From Culicoidibacter larvae (GTDB taxonomy: Bacteria > Bacillota_I > Bacilli_A > Culicoidibacterales > Culicoidibacteraceae): a DNA stretch of 64,000 nucleotides. The notes below the pieces were generated by a model. That model saw nothing but the letters and a program-made list of their open reading frames with translations, was not told the origin of the DNA and made no database searches. This document shows positions 8,635 to 17,363 of the stretch, one piece after another (position 1 is the first letter of the stretch; each line of letters begins with the position of its first letter). The stretch covers positions 1 through 64,000 of the forward strand of contig NZ_VBWP01000002.1 of the NCBI RefSeq assembly GCF_005771635.1. Reading direction: 5' to 3'. The translations under genes were made by a program, and so were the position numbers.

Positions 8635-9939
8635 TTAATAAATTAGTCGAATTATATCATTGAATGCTATATAGACAAACAAGCCCATAAGCAACACAAA
8701 TCCTGCAAGGTTTAATCCCATTTCAAATTTTCTGTTTGGTCGTTTTCTAGTAATCAACTCATATATAGCAAAAACTATACGTCCGCCGTCCAATGCCGGG
8801 AATGGCAATAGATTTAGCAACCCAATATTAATACTCAAAAAACCAAGAAAGAAAAGCACTCCCGAAAATCCACTGCTTTCTACAATCGTTCCAGTCATTG
8901 CTGCGATTCCAATTGGCCCACTTAACTGGTTAATACCTGCAGAACCTGAAATTAACATACCTAATGAAGTAAACACTTGTCCTGTCATATCAACTGCTCT
9001 AGTAAATCCACTGGTAATTGCTATAATCGGGTTATAACTTTTTGATTGCAGTATACCAAGTTGTCCAACAACAACTTTGGTCACTGTTCCATCACTATTT
9101 TGAACTTCTTGAGTCACTGAACTTGGTGTGATATTAATTGGAATTAATTCATCATTCCGTTGAATCACTAATGTGAGTTCAGTACCTGGAGATGTTTTAA
9201 TACGTTCTGAAGCCTCTGCAAAAGTTGAAACGGATTTTCCATTAATACTAATAAATATGTCACCACTCTGTATTCCAGAACTTTGTGCTACTGAACCTTC
9301 GGTAACATCACCAACAACTGGGGTTGGTTCTGGGTTGCCGAAAAATAATCCCATAGCAATAAATGCCACTATTGCTAAAACAACATTCATAAATGGACCT
9401 GCAACTAAAACTACAATTTTCTTGAGTGGCGCTAATGACCAAAATCTACGATTAACTGGAGCAATTTGCATTTCATCTTTACCTTCGTAAATTGATGCAT
9501 CATCAGCTAAAGCATACTTTTTAGATTCGGAGTCGCTTTCAAGCATGCCTTCTAAAAACATCTCATTACTATTTAAATCGTATGACCTTAATGTTAGTTT
9601 CTGTATGATTCTATCCGCTGAATTATTTAAAGAGTTTTCCGAGTAAATGCCATTAATTTTTTGGTTATCATCAAGTGAAATTGAAATTACATCACCAATA
9701 TTTAATTCAAAGTCTGCTTCGTCTTCTCCTGCCATTTGAACAAATCCCCCAACAGGTATTGCTCTAATTGAATAAAGTGTCTCACCATATTTCTTAGACC
9801 AAAGCTTCGGTCCCATACCAATAGCATATTCGCGACACAATACACCAAATTTTTTGGCAGCTAAAAAGTGTCCTAACTCATGAATCGCTACAATTATTGT
9901 TAATATTATTAAAAAGATTAGTACGTAAAATACAATCAT
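8635..9939 (-). CDS. rseP: RseP/RasP-type site-2 membrane zinc metalloprotease
   Basis: Intramembrane protease that cleaves anti-sigma factors and signal-peptide remnants. The first membrane segment carries the zinc motif HELGHF (near residue 21). A PDZ domain follows the central membrane segment (GSVAQSSGIQSGDIFISINGKSV, about 240-300), and the third catalytic motif is LLNLLPFPALDGGRI near the C-terminus. The 434 residues include about 90 extra residues between HELGH and the second membrane segment, which I do not recognise. It is encoded between dxr and proS, an order common in Firmicutes, with a 16-nt gap to dxr. Confidence 0.94.
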   Translation of the reverse strand: MIVFYVLIFLIILTIIVAIHELGHFLAAKKFGVLCREYAIGMGPKLWSKKYGETLYSIRAIPVGGFVQMAGEDEADFELNIGDVISISLDDNQKINGIYSENSLNNSADRIIQKLTLRSYDLNSNEMFLEGMLESDSESKKYALADDASIYEGKDEMQIAPVNRRFWSLAPLKKIVVLVAGPFMNVVLAIVAFIAMGLFFGNPEPTPVVGDVTEGSVAQSSGIQSGDIFISINGKSVSTFAEASERIKTSPGTELTLVIQRNDELIPINITPSSVTQEVQNSDGTVTKVVVGQLGILQSKSYNPIIAITSGFTRAVDMTGQVFTSLGMLISGSAGINQLSGPIGIAAMTGTIVESSGFSGVLFFLGFLSINIGLLNLLPFPALDGGRIVFAIYELITRKRPNRKFEMGLNLAGFVLLMGLFVYIAFNDIIRLIY

Positions 9940-9955
9940 AACACCATTCCTTTAT

Positions 9956-11110
9956 TTAAAGTAAAATATGTTCTACAAATGTTCTTGCCTGATGGTCAAT
10001 TTCTAAAATATCATCTAATTGAGGATTTGAAATGACATCATGAGCAAGCATAGTTTGCTCAACAATTTTTGATATCTCAATAAATTTTATTTTATTCTCT
10101 AAAAATGCATTAACCGCAATTTCATTTGCAGCATTAAGTACTGTTGGCATGCTACCGCCAATCTTTCCTGCATCTAGTGCTAATTTAAAACAGGGATATT
10201 TTTTAATATCAACTGCTTCAAAATGTAACGCACCTAGTTCTATCAAAGATAAATCCATAGTTGCAGGCATGGGTAAACGTTCTGGATATGATAGCATATA
10301 TTGAATTGGTATATGCATATCTGAAACTCCCAGTTGAGCAAGCATTGATCCATCAACAAACTCTACAAGCGAGTGAATAATACTTTCACGATGAATTATT
10401 GTTTCAATTTGACTATACCCCACATCAAACAACCAATGTGCTTCAATAACCTCTAATCCTTTGTTCATCATAGTTGCGCTATCGATAGTAATCTTTGATC
10501 CCATTGACCAATTTGGATGTTTCAATGCCATATCAACAGTAACATCTTTAAGTTCTGAATAACTTAAATCTCGAAACGATCCTCCGGATGCAGTTATATG
10601 CAGTCTTTTTAATTCAGCACTTGATTTAGCACTTTGTAAACATTGGAAAATTGCTGCGTGTTCACTGTCTACTGGTAATATTTCCACATTATTTTTTCTA
10701 GCTGCTTCCATAACAATATGCCCAGCACTAACCAGCGTTTCTTTGTTAGCTAAAGCTATTTGTTTACCTTCATTTATTGCAGCTAGTGTTGGTAATAAAC
10801 CTACACTTCCTATAACACTATTAAGCACTAAATCAACTGATGATAATGAAACAACATCAACAAGACCTTGATCGCCAAATGTAAACTCAGTTTTTTTATT
10901 TCTAAACTCATGTTCAAGCGTTTGTGCATCTGCCTCATACTGCATACAAAGTAATTCTGGTTCAAATACTTGTACAATTTTTCGAGCATAATCAATATTT
11001 TTTCCAATTGAACATGAAACCAGTCGAAAAACATTTGGATTGCTGGCAATAATATCCAATGCTTGAGTTCCAATTGAACCACTTGCACCTAAAATAGCTA
11101 TATGTTTCAT
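9956..11110 (-). CDS. dxr: 1-deoxy-D-xylulose 5-phosphate reductoisomerase
   Basis: Converts DXP to MEP, the committed step of the non-mevalonate isoprenoid pathway. An N-terminal Rossmann motif (ILGASGSIGTQALDII) binds NADPH; the metal- and substrate-binding core is PVDSEHAAIFQCLQ and ASGGSFRD. The sequence KHPNWSMGSKITIDSATMMNKG is the typical flexible-loop and catalytic region. The 384 residues are full length. It sits between cdsA (12-nt gap) and rseP. Together with ispG at 21.2 kb and uppS it shows that the cell makes isoprenoids by the MEP route. Confidence 0.97.
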   Translation of the reverse strand: MKHIAILGASGSIGTQALDIIASNPNVFRLVSCSIGKNIDYARKIVQVFEPELLCMQYEADAQTLEHEFRNKKTEFTFGDQGLVDVVSLSSVDLVLNSVIGSVGLLPTLAAINEGKQIALANKETLVSAGHIVMEAARKNNVEILPVDSEHAAIFQCLQSAKSSAELKRLHITASGGSFRDLSYSELKDVTVDMALKHPNWSMGSKITIDSATMMNKGLEVIEAHWLFDVGYSQIETIIHRESIIHSLVEFVDGSMLAQLGVSDMHIPIQYMLSYPERLPMPATMDLSLIELGALHFEAVDIKKYPCFKLALDAGKIGGSMPTVLNAANEIAVNAFLENKIKFIEISKIVEQTMLAHDVISNPQLDDILEIDHQARTFVEHILL

Positions 11111-11121
11111 ATTACTCTCTC

Positions 11122-11970
11122 CTAAAAAAGCCCTAATTGCGTTGCTATCATCGTGAAAATCATCATGAAAATAGCAACAGCAATAAAACTATCAAATCGG
11201 TCTAGAATGCCGCCATGCCCCGGGAATATAGTACCAAAGTCTTTTACTCCAAAATATCGTTTAATTACCGAAGTAAATAAATCACCCAATTGAGAAATTG
11301 CAGTCAAGAATACAATACTGACAACAAGTACTATTGGATTATTAAATGGCTGAATGTATGTTGCACCCATTATTAATTCATATGGAACCGGAGCAATAAC
11401 GAATACCGAGATGAGAGCAAATATTAACCCACCAATTGATCCTTCCCAACTTTTTTTAGGACTAATAGTTGGAGCCATCTTATGTTTGCCAATCAATGAA
11501 CCAAGTAAATATCCACCTACATCACTACCAAAAGCAACAGCAGCCAAGAATAAAATGTTTAATGGTGAACGAAGATATAAGTATACTAATGCAAAAAACG
11601 CAATTCCCACATATAATGTCATAGTAAAGAAATATACAACGCTGTCAATGTGGATATTTTGGTCGAAAATAGGAATTAAAATAAGATATAGCATTATTAG
11701 TAATAATACAAAAGGAATTAAATTATAAATAGAATATTGTGTCCATCCTAGAAGCAATATAGCCACTGCTAAAATAATGAAACCAAATATATTCATTTTA
11801 AACTTATTTTTTGAAACGAGTTTGGTTTCATAAAAGGCAATAAGCATCACAATGCTAAAAGCACCAATAAAAAGTAATGGTCCCCCGGCAAATGTAATTA
11901 ATAAGAAACCTATCGTTAAACATATTCCCGTTAGTAAGCGCTGTAAAAAGCTCTTGTTCAATAATTTCAT
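11122..11970 (-). CDS. cdsA: Phosphatidate cytidylyltransferase
   Basis: Makes CDP-diacylglycerol from phosphatidate and CTP for phospholipid synthesis in the membrane. The protein has about eight hydrophobic segments, and near the C-terminus the family signature SQLGDLFTSVIKRYFGVKDFG followed by FPGHGGILDRFDS, which carries the catalytic acids. KKSWEGSIGG is the typical upstream motif. The length of 282 is normal. Its ATG overlaps the uppS stop as ATGA, so the two are translationally coupled. Confidence 0.96.
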   Translation of the reverse strand: MKLLNKSFLQRLLTGICLTIGFLLITFAGGPLLFIGAFSIVMLIAFYETKLVSKNKFKMNIFGFIILAVAILLLGWTQYSIYNLIPFVLLLIMLYLILIPIFDQNIHIDSVVYFFTMTLYVGIAFFALVYLYLRSPLNILFLAAVAFGSDVGGYLLGSLIGKHKMAPTISPKKSWEGSIGGLIFALISVFVIAPVPYELIMGATYIQPFNNPIVLVVSIVFLTAISQLGDLFTSVIKRYFGVKDFGTIFPGHGGILDRFDSFIAVAIFMMIFTMIATQLGLF

Positions 11971-12701
11971 TTTATTCCTCCGCGACGACGATCACGATTT
12001 TGAAAATCGATAATGGACTGATAGAATTCAGCAGTTTTAAAGTCCGGCCATAAAGTATCAGTAAAATAGTATTCCGCATATGCGCTCTGCCAAAGTAAAA
12101 AGTTGCTTATTCGGTATTCACCACTTGTACGAATAACAAAATCAGCATCTTGTGCATCAGGATTAAACAAATGTGAGCCGATTAAGTCTTCACTTATCGG
12201 AAGGTCAGGGTTATCCTTTAACAGTTTGGCAATTTGCTCAACAGCATAAACAATTTCATCCCGACCGCCGTAATTCAAAGCAAAATTAACAGTTAATCCA
12301 GAATTGTCTTTAGTATCGTTAATCGCATCTGCAACAGCTTTTCGTGTATCTTCAGGTAATAAGTCCCATCGGCCAATACATTTTATCTTTACATTATTCT
12401 TCATTAGTTTTGGTAGGAAATAATCAAAAAATGCCCTAGGAAGGCTCATTAAATAATTAACCTCTTCTTCGGGACGCTTCCAGTTTTCTGTTGAGAAAGC
12501 ATATAAAGTAATATATTTTATTCCAATATCTGAAGCAGCTTCAATAATTTCTTCAACGGTATCAACACCCTTTTTATGTCCAGCTGTACGAGGTAAAAAT
12601 CTTTTTTTTGCCCATCGTCCATTACCATCCATAATAAGTGCAACATGATTTGGAACATTACCAGACATAATTATATCTTTCAACTCACTAATATTATTCA
12701 T
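11967..12701 (-). CDS. uppS: Undecaprenyl (isoprenyl) diphosphate synthase
   Basis: Cis-prenyltransferase that builds the C55 lipid carrier for cell-wall synthesis. HVALIMDGNGRWAKKR (about residues 19-34) holds the catalytic Asp and the P-loop; GHKKGVDTVEEI, YAFSTENWKRP and the C-terminal DFVIRTSGEYRISNFLLWQSAYAEYYF with RDRRRGG are all family motifs. The start at 12701 overlaps aroK by 8 nt and has only a weak ribosome site; a later ATG at 12668 lacks one altogether. Length 244 is normal. Confidence 0.96.
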   Translation of the reverse strand: MNNISELKDIIMSGNVPNHVALIMDGNGRWAKKRFLPRTAGHKKGVDTVEEIIEAASDIGIKYITLYAFSTENWKRPEEEVNYLMSLPRAFFDYFLPKLMKNNVKIKCIGRWDLLPEDTRKAVADAINDTKDNSGLTVNFALNYGGRDEIVYAVEQIAKLLKDNPDLPISEDLIGSHLFNPDAQDADFVIRTSGEYRISNFLLWQSAYAEYYFTDTLWPDFKTAEFYQSIIDFQNRDRRRGGIK

Positions 12702-13206
12702 CAGCCAAATCCCGCCTTACCAATCTTAATAATTCGTTTACAATCTCTGATTTCATTTTTCTATCCGTTTTAATACTTGCATGAGATAAATCTTCATACA
12801 TAGAAAGACGTTTCTCCATAAGTTCATCTAAAGATGATTTATTCAACAATGGTCGGATTTTATTATCTGAATCCAACCGTTCTACCAATACTTCCAGTGA
12901 AGTATCTAGATACAGTATCAAATCAAAATTATCTTTTATATACTGAAAGCTATCAGGGTGAACAATAATACCGCCGCCGCTAGCTACAATACTATCACTA
13001 ATATCAGGAATTGATTTGAGTGCATGACATTCCGCTTGACGAAAGAATAATTCGCCATGATTTAGCAAAACATCACCAGTTTGTTGTTTTAATTGCTCTT
13101 CAATTATTAAATCTGTATCAAAAAATGCATATCCAGATTGCTGAGCAAACTCAGTAGCAATTGTTGTTTTCCCGCTTCCGGGCATACCAATCAGAATTAT
13201 TTTCAT
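12694..13206 (-). CDS. aroK: Shikimate kinase
   Basis: ATP-dependent kinase of the aromatic amino-acid (shikimate) pathway. The P-loop is IGMPGSGKTT at the N-terminus; FFDTDLIIEEQ is the shikimate-binding DxD region, FFRQAECHAL follows, and VASGGGIIVHP is the conserved GGG motif. A lid region with a conserved Arg (NKIRPLLNK) is present. At 170 residues it is a typical monofunctional AroK. No other aro gene is nearby; it heads the aroK-uppS-cdsA-dxr-rseP-proS-polC run, with an AAGGTG site about 9 nt upstream of the ATG. Confidence 0.92.
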   Translation of the reverse strand: MKIILIGMPGSGKTTIATEFAQQSGYAFFDTDLIIEEQLKQQTGDVLLNHGELFFRQAECHALKSIPDISDSIVASGGGIIVHPDSFQYIKDNFDLILYLDTSLEVLVERLDSDNKIRPLLNKSSLDELMEKRLSMYEDLSHASIKTDRKMKSEIVNELLRLVRRDLADE

Positions 13207-13268
13207 GCTTCAATTCACCTTAAGTAATTATAACATAAAAGCTCTATGCCTAACAGTATTTCTTTATA

Positions 13269-13442
13269 CTAATTATTATTAGTGGACTCTTTAAAGTTAT
13301 TTAAAGATTTTAATAGTTGCTCTGTTTGAAAAAAAGTTTCCTGTTCTTGATTGAAACGAACTAATTGCCAACTAATAAAACTGATAATTATAACTACCAT
13401 TGCAACTATTGAAGACAGCATAAACCCTCGTTTTCTATTCAT
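13269..13442 (-). CDS. comGG: ComGG-like minor pseudopilin (57 aa)
   Basis: Short ORF at the end of the comG operon. It starts with MNRKRGFMLSS, a basic leader and Gly-Phe processing site like that of B. subtilis ComGG (R-x-R-G-F), followed by one hydrophobic helix (VAMVVIIISFISWQL) and a short polar tail rich in Gln and Asn. The ATG at 13442 has GGGGGA about 9 nt upstream and overlaps the end of comGF by 8 nt. At 57 residues it is about half the length of B. subtilis ComGG, so it is either a minimal form or a truncated gene. Confidence 0.68.
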   Translation of the reverse strand: MNRKRGFMLSSIVAMVVIIISFISWQLVRFNQEQETFFQTEQLLKSLNNFKESTNNN

Positions 13443-13854
13443 TAATCACAATCCCCCATTCTAAATAATGCTTGTTTTTATCAATAACTACACATCTTAT
13501 CAGTCCATCTCCTCGAACAAAAGTTACCTTTTCAACTTCATGCATAAGTATTTGTGTCCCGCTTCCATTCTTGTAGAGATATAAATTATTATTTTTGAAT
13601 TGAAATAAATATACTGTGTCCTCAAATTTAGTCACTAGATTCCCCTCATTGATATTTATGTCGGCTTTATCATTAACAAGTTTATTAGTTATGGTTGCAA
13701 GGTATAATAATTTATCAGTACTTATCGACTTATAATCATCTATTTTTTTAATATATCCTAATTCACCCCAAATTATCAAGAAACATACTATACTTGCTAG
13801 CATCATAATACTGCAATCAATTAAAAATATTCCTTGTTTTTTCATTTCAAACAT
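13435..13854 (-). CDS. comGF: ComGF-like minor pseudopilin
   Basis: This 139-residue protein begins MFEMKKQGIFLIDCS, a basic leader and hydrophobic helix of type IV pilin style. It ends with the ComGF pattern: beta-strand NLYLYKNGSGTQILMHEV and then EKVTFVRGDG. ComGF is a minor subunit of the competence pseudopilus that pulls DNA through the wall. An AGAGGA site precedes the ATG at 13854, which overlaps the upstream comGE frame by 13 nt. Gene order is the best evidence for the name. Confidence 0.72.
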   Translation of the reverse strand: MFEMKKQGIFLIDCSIMMLASIVCFLIIWGELGYIKKIDDYKSISTDKLLYLATITNKLVNDKADININEGNLVTKFEDTVYLFQFKNNNLYLYKNGSGTQILMHEVEKVTFVRGDGLIRCVVIDKNKHYLEWGIVINE

Positions 13855-14117
13855 AATTGTTCATCCTCTTGATTCATATTCATCCATAATATACACTTAC
13901 CTCTTCTATCCATAATGATATCATAACGAATATCTTCATATGTGAAGCTGCCAAAATTACCAATAAATAACTGATGATACATAATCGTTCGTATTCGTAA
14001 ATTAACAATAACTACCTCTAAACGAAAACTAGCTACTATTAAACTCGCGATAACTACAACCCCTATCAATTGAATTATTGCCATGCTACTGAGTAAACCA
14101 GTTTTTTTATTATTCAT
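13842..14117 (-). CDS. comGE: ComGE-like minor pseudopilin
   Basis: This 91-residue protein starts MNNKKTGLLSSMAIIQLIGVVV, a basic leader and long hydrophobic helix, followed by a short polar domain ending in Cys (EQLCLK). The name rests on its place between comGD and comGF and on this shape, since ComGE proteins are poorly conserved. Its ATG at 14117 overlaps the stop of the comGD 3' fragment as ATGA, which shows that the downstream reading frame of comGD was once translated into this junction. Confidence 0.65.
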   Translation of the reverse strand: MNNKKTGLLSSMAIIQLIGVVVIASLIVASFRLEVVIVNLRIRTIMYHQLFIGNFGSFTYEDIRYDIIMDRRGKCILWMNMNQEDEQLCLK

Positions 14118-14394
14118 TTTATATACACCTCAGAAAATCCAATGGGAATCACTAGAACGTAGTGCTTCCCATATATTGAAAAATAAATACTTCCCGCCTT
14201 CGAGAAAGTACCAGTTACCAAAGAATGCACTACTATACGCTCTGAACCAAAACTGCTTTTATAAAAATCTATATCCTTTATTGAGATATCTTGGTTATCT
14301 AAGAATATTTGATCAGTTTCAATATCTATTATAATAGTATGTGCTTCTCAATTAATGTAAATCCACTCTTCTTCCAAATCTTATTCTTTCTCAA
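14114..14394 (-). pseudogene. comGD: comGD, broken by internal deletion and frameshift
   Basis: Two halves of a ComGD pseudopilin lie in different frames. The 5' half starts at a TTG (14394) behind GAGGGG, reads MRKNKIWKKSGFTLIE (leader and prepilin peptidase site), then stops at 14331. The 3' half is open from 14347 to the TGA at 14114 (77 codons) and ends in the ComGD C-terminal pattern FSKAGSIYFSIYG, then VIPIGFSEVYIK. Intact ComGD is about 140 residues; here the hydrophobic helix and the start of the globular domain, roughly 40-50 residues, are absent. No homopolymer run marks the join, so slippage looks unlikely. Its start overlaps the end of comGC and its end overlaps comGE. Confidence 0.72.
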
Positions 14395-14674
14395 CTTTCC
14401 CCTCGCTATCTATAGAAAGTGCTTTTCCATCCTGGCAAGTTGCTGACTTTATGTAGCCATCACTTACTAAACGTTCTATACTTGGTGTTGCGTTATGCTG
14501 CAAGCGATAACTCTCAACTTGTGCCTGAACAACTTCCATATAGGCATCACAACCCTTACTTTGCAAACCAGCTATATGTTGATTTACATTAGGGATAATC
14601 AGTAAAAGCAAAATCACTATAACCATCATAACAATTAACATTTCAATAAGCGTAAATCCAGATTTTTTCTTCAT
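14381..14674 (-). CDS. comGC: ComGC, major competence pseudopilin
   Basis: The 97-residue prepilin begins MKKKSGFTLIEMLIVMMVIVILLLLIIPN: a basic leader, cleavage before Phe, the key Glu at +5 and the membrane helix. A Cys in SKGCDAYMEVVQAQVESYRL and one in IKSATCQDG match the two cysteines of ComGC that form the stabilising disulfide. A longer in-frame start at 14734 exists, but AGGAGG lies 8 nt before the ATG at 14674. It is intact, so the pilus major subunit can be made. Confidence 0.93.
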   Translation of the reverse strand: MKKKSGFTLIEMLIVMMVIVILLLLIIPNVNQHIAGLQSKGCDAYMEVVQAQVESYRLQHNATPSIERLVSDGYIKSATCQDGKALSIDSEGKVEKE

Positions 14675-14690
14675 TTTTTCTCCTCCTAAA

Positions 14691-15707
14691 TCATAATGTT
14701 TCAAAAACCGATAACATTGGCAAAAATACAGCAATGTAAGTCAATACTAAAAATAATGCAATAATACAAGTTAACAGCGTTTGCAAAAGATTTAATCCCT
14801 TGATTACTTTAATAACAATATGTTCGCTTGCGCGCTTACTGTACAAAGCACACTCAGTACCAAGCGTATTATTTTTCAGCGCAAAACTGAGAACCAGCAA
14901 AAACTCATCACTATAATAATCACTAATTTCAAACGCTTCTTCAAGTGTATGACCTGCTGTCAAGAGCTTATCTATCTCCGTAACCTGTGTTTGCAGCATA
15001 CTACTGCGCCTATTCTCACTAATATGTCTAAATGCAGCCAAGCAAGGATATCCATTTGCTAAATACAAACTTAATCGATTAGCAATTTGAATCTGTAAAA
15101 TCTGTTGCAAATAATAACGAACAACCGGGATATTAAAATAAATCCATAGTTGTTGTTCTCCTGAGAGTAAGCGCATTGCAGCCAATAAGCTAACACAGAC
15201 TACTGCAAACATAAAAATACAGCCAATCCCAAACATCAATAACTCCAAAGCAGTGAATATAAATGGTTTTTCATTTATCTGATATCCACTTAAAAAAGAT
15301 TCCATCTGAGGAAACAAAAAGAATGCTACAAATATAAATGAAAGAACCGACATCATTATCAATACTAGTGGATATGTTAATGCTTGTTTTAAGGATTTTC
15401 GAATTTTGAGATTATTTCTAATCCATAATAATGCTAAATTCATAGCTGCAACAATATCACCAACCTGTTCACCATGAGTAATATATGCCTGAACCTCTTT
15501 ATGGAACCTCAAATAACTGAAAACTACCGATAATTGCTCTCCTGATATCAATAAATGTTTCACTTCATCAATATGTTGTCTTTTTATCAACTTACTCACA
15601 CACAGAAAATCAATTATCAGTTGTTCATTATATCCACTGTTTAGAAAAGTAATATACGTATTCAATAAATTTGCTTGTTCTGATAAAGAGTATTGACTAG
15701 TGTTCAT
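14691..15707 (-). CDS. comGB: ComGB, pseudopilus inner-membrane platform protein
   Basis: This 338-residue GspF/PilC-family protein anchors the competence pilus motor in the membrane. It has two T2SF half-domains, each followed by hydrophobic segments: about 100-170 (ALTYPLVLIMMSVLSFIFVAFFLFPQME, a typical T2SF segment) and the C-terminal helix (NLLQTLLTCIIALFLVLTYIAVFLPML). It overlaps comGA by 11 nt and is followed by comGC after a 16-nt gap. Length is close to that of B. subtilis ComGB (323). Confidence 0.9.
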   Translation of the reverse strand: MNTSQYSLSEQANLLNTYITFLNSGYNEQLIIDFLCVSKLIKRQHIDEVKHLLISGEQLSVVFSYLRFHKEVQAYITHGEQVGDIVAAMNLALLWIRNNLKIRKSLKQALTYPLVLIMMSVLSFIFVAFFLFPQMESFLSGYQINEKPFIFTALELLMFGIGCIFMFAVVCVSLLAAMRLLSGEQQLWIYFNIPVVRYYLQQILQIQIANRLSLYLANGYPCLAAFRHISENRRSSMLQTQVTEIDKLLTAGHTLEEAFEISDYYSDEFLLVLSFALKNNTLGTECALYSKRASEHIVIKVIKGLNLLQTLLTCIIALFLVLTYIAVFLPMLSVFETL

Positions 15708-16644
15708 ACATTACCCCATTCTGCAAGAAATCATTACTTTGCCTTCCGCATGATAAGTATTTTTGTATTTGTTTCGTATCCAAAATAGTAAACTGGCAAT
15801 ACTTATCATTTGTTTTATTGTCAATATGTAGTTGTTGGTATACACTTGCTATCATGGTTGCCATTATCATTTCTTGATTACATTTTAAATCTAATAAACG
15901 TTGGACTACCTTTTGACAACTTTGAGCATGAATCGTTGTTATTACCAAATGTCCGGTTAACGCCGCACGAAGTGCACTTTTAGCAACACTACTATTACGA
16001 ACTTCACCTATAACAATAACATCCGGATCATGCCTTAAGACTTGGGAAAGCATTGCATCATAACTGCGACCGGCAAGCTCATTCACTTCAAATTGCATTA
16101 CTCCATTAATCTTTTGTTCAATCGGATCCTCGATACTTACAATGTGCTTTCCAAGTTTCAACATATAATTCATTAATGTATAAATTGTGGTGGTTTTACC
16201 ATTACCGGTTGCACCACTAAAAACCACCAAACCTTGTTCTTGGTGGCACAATTCTTGGAAAAATTTTTGATGACTTTGATTATCCGTCAGATAATCAAAG
16301 TCATCATTGCTATTTTGATAATGAATACGCAGGGTCATGAGCTCAGCATCAGCCATTGGCATTACTGCCACCCGCAAATCAATAAGCTGTTCATTCAAAT
16401 GATAATGCAGGACTCCGGATTCCATAATTGCATTGGCTAATGACATACTGGCAATATACTTAATAAAACTCATGAGTTTTCGCATATCTTTCACAATAAG
16501 TTCAGCAATCATAATCATCTTCTTATTACTGCTTCTAACCATTACCCGGCTGCCATTTGCATCAATAATAAAATGAACATCAGCAATTCTATTGTCTAGC
16601 AAATGTTTTAATAAGCATTCAAAGTATATCTTAACTTCCATCAT
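15697..16644 (-). CDS. comGA: ComGA, secretion-type ATPase of the competence pilus
   Basis: GspE/PilB-family ATPase that powers pseudopilus assembly. Walker A is FSGATGNGKTTT (about 142), the Asp box is IVSIEDPIEQ, Walker B is DPDVIVIGEVRNS, and the His box is GHLVITTIHAQS. At 315 residues it lacks the large N-terminal domain of PilB, as expected for ComGA. Tandem ATG codons lie behind GAGGTGG; the second (16641) is better spaced. It is the first gene of comGA-GG; the intergenic region upstream is only about 50 bp after the terminator at 16693. Confidence 0.94.
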   Translation of the reverse strand: MMEVKIYFECLLKHLLDNRIADVHFIIDANGSRVMVRSSNKKMIMIAELIVKDMRKLMSFIKYIASMSLANAIMESGVLHYHLNEQLIDLRVAVMPMADAELMTLRIHYQNSNDDFDYLTDNQSHQKFFQELCHQEQGLVVFSGATGNGKTTTIYTLMNYMLKLGKHIVSIEDPIEQKINGVMQFEVNELAGRSYDAMLSQVLRHDPDVIVIGEVRNSSVAKSALRAALTGHLVITTIHAQSCQKVVQRLLDLKCNQEMIMATMIASVYQQLHIDNKTNDKYCQFTILDTKQIQKYLSCGRQSNDFLQNGVMYEH

Positions 16645-16692
16645 TCCACCTCAAACATCTTTTCGCAAAAACAGGATAAAACTAACAAAAAA

Positions 16693-16714
16693 AGATAAGT
16701 TTTTAAACTCATCT
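16693..16714 (-). terminator. Intrinsic terminator after the glcK-hydrolase operon
   Basis: 10-bp stem (AGATGAGTTT with AAACTTATCT on the minus strand, one G-U pair) followed by seven T residues. It insulates comGA from the upstream operon. Confidence 0.75.
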
Positions 16715-16718
16715 TTTT

Positions 16719-17363
16719 TTATTTACTATATGCATAACTAATTACTGACTGGGCAATTGTGTTATAAGCTTTTTCCCGACCAATAGTTGTTTGACCACCA
16801 TGGCCAGGATAAACACTGAGATGATCATCAAGTGCAAATAATTTTTCCAAACTCTTTCCCAAATCAACAACACTGCAGAACGGAAAGTCATATCGGCCAA
16901 CGCCATCTTCAAACAAAACATCACCGCTGAAAATAGCATTTTCAATAATAAAAGTAACACTACCAAGCGAATGCCCGGGAGTCAGCAGGTAATCAATCGT
17001 GAAATCACCAATTGAGAACGAGCCTTTCTTTTTCAACAATGCAATACTTTCACTTTCAACAATAAAAACACGTTTAGTAAGCACTGATAAATTTTGTTTT
17101 GGATTAACTAACCCTGGTTGATCCAATTCATGAATATATACCGGCACTTTGTACTTCTTGGTGAAAAAATCAACTGCAGCAATATGATCAAAATGACAAT
17201 GGGTCAACAATATTGCCTCCACCTGTAAATGATTATTTTCAATATAATCAACAATTGAAGGATGCTGCGCACCTGGGTCAATAATCAGTGCCTTATTTTG
17301 CTTTGAAAGAATATAGGTGTTTTCCTGCGCATCACCGCAGATAAAACACTTTACTTTATTCAT
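16719..17363 (-). CDS. Metallo-beta-lactamase-fold hydrolase (YqgX/glyoxalase II-like)
   Basis: This 214-residue protein has the full metal motif of the fold: LLTHCHFDHIAA (HxHxDH), then TPGHSLGSV, FSGDVLFEDGVGR and the C-terminal VYPGHGGQT. This combination is typical of the YqgX family of hydroxyacylglutathione hydrolase-like proteins; the substrate is unknown. It overlaps glcK by 8 nt, so the two are co-translated. The order glucokinase, YqgX-like hydrolase, comG resembles that seen in Bacilli. Confidence 0.88.
   Translation of the reverse strand: MNKVKCFICGDAQENTYILSKQNKALIIDPGAQHPSIVDYIENNHLQVEAILLTHCHFDHIAAVDFFTKKYKVPVYIHELDQPGLVNPKQNLSVLTKRVFIVESESIALLKKKGSFSIGDFTIDYLLTPGHSLGSVTFIIENAIFSGDVLFEDGVGRYDFPFCSVVDLGKSLEKLFALDDHLSVYPGHGGQTTIGREKAYNTIAQSVISYAYSK

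Noticed and set aside
16645-16692. Competence sigma-factor or ComK box before comGA
   Set aside because: AAAA and TTTT tracts and a TTGCGAAAAG string are present, but none matches a known box well enough in such AT-rich DNA.
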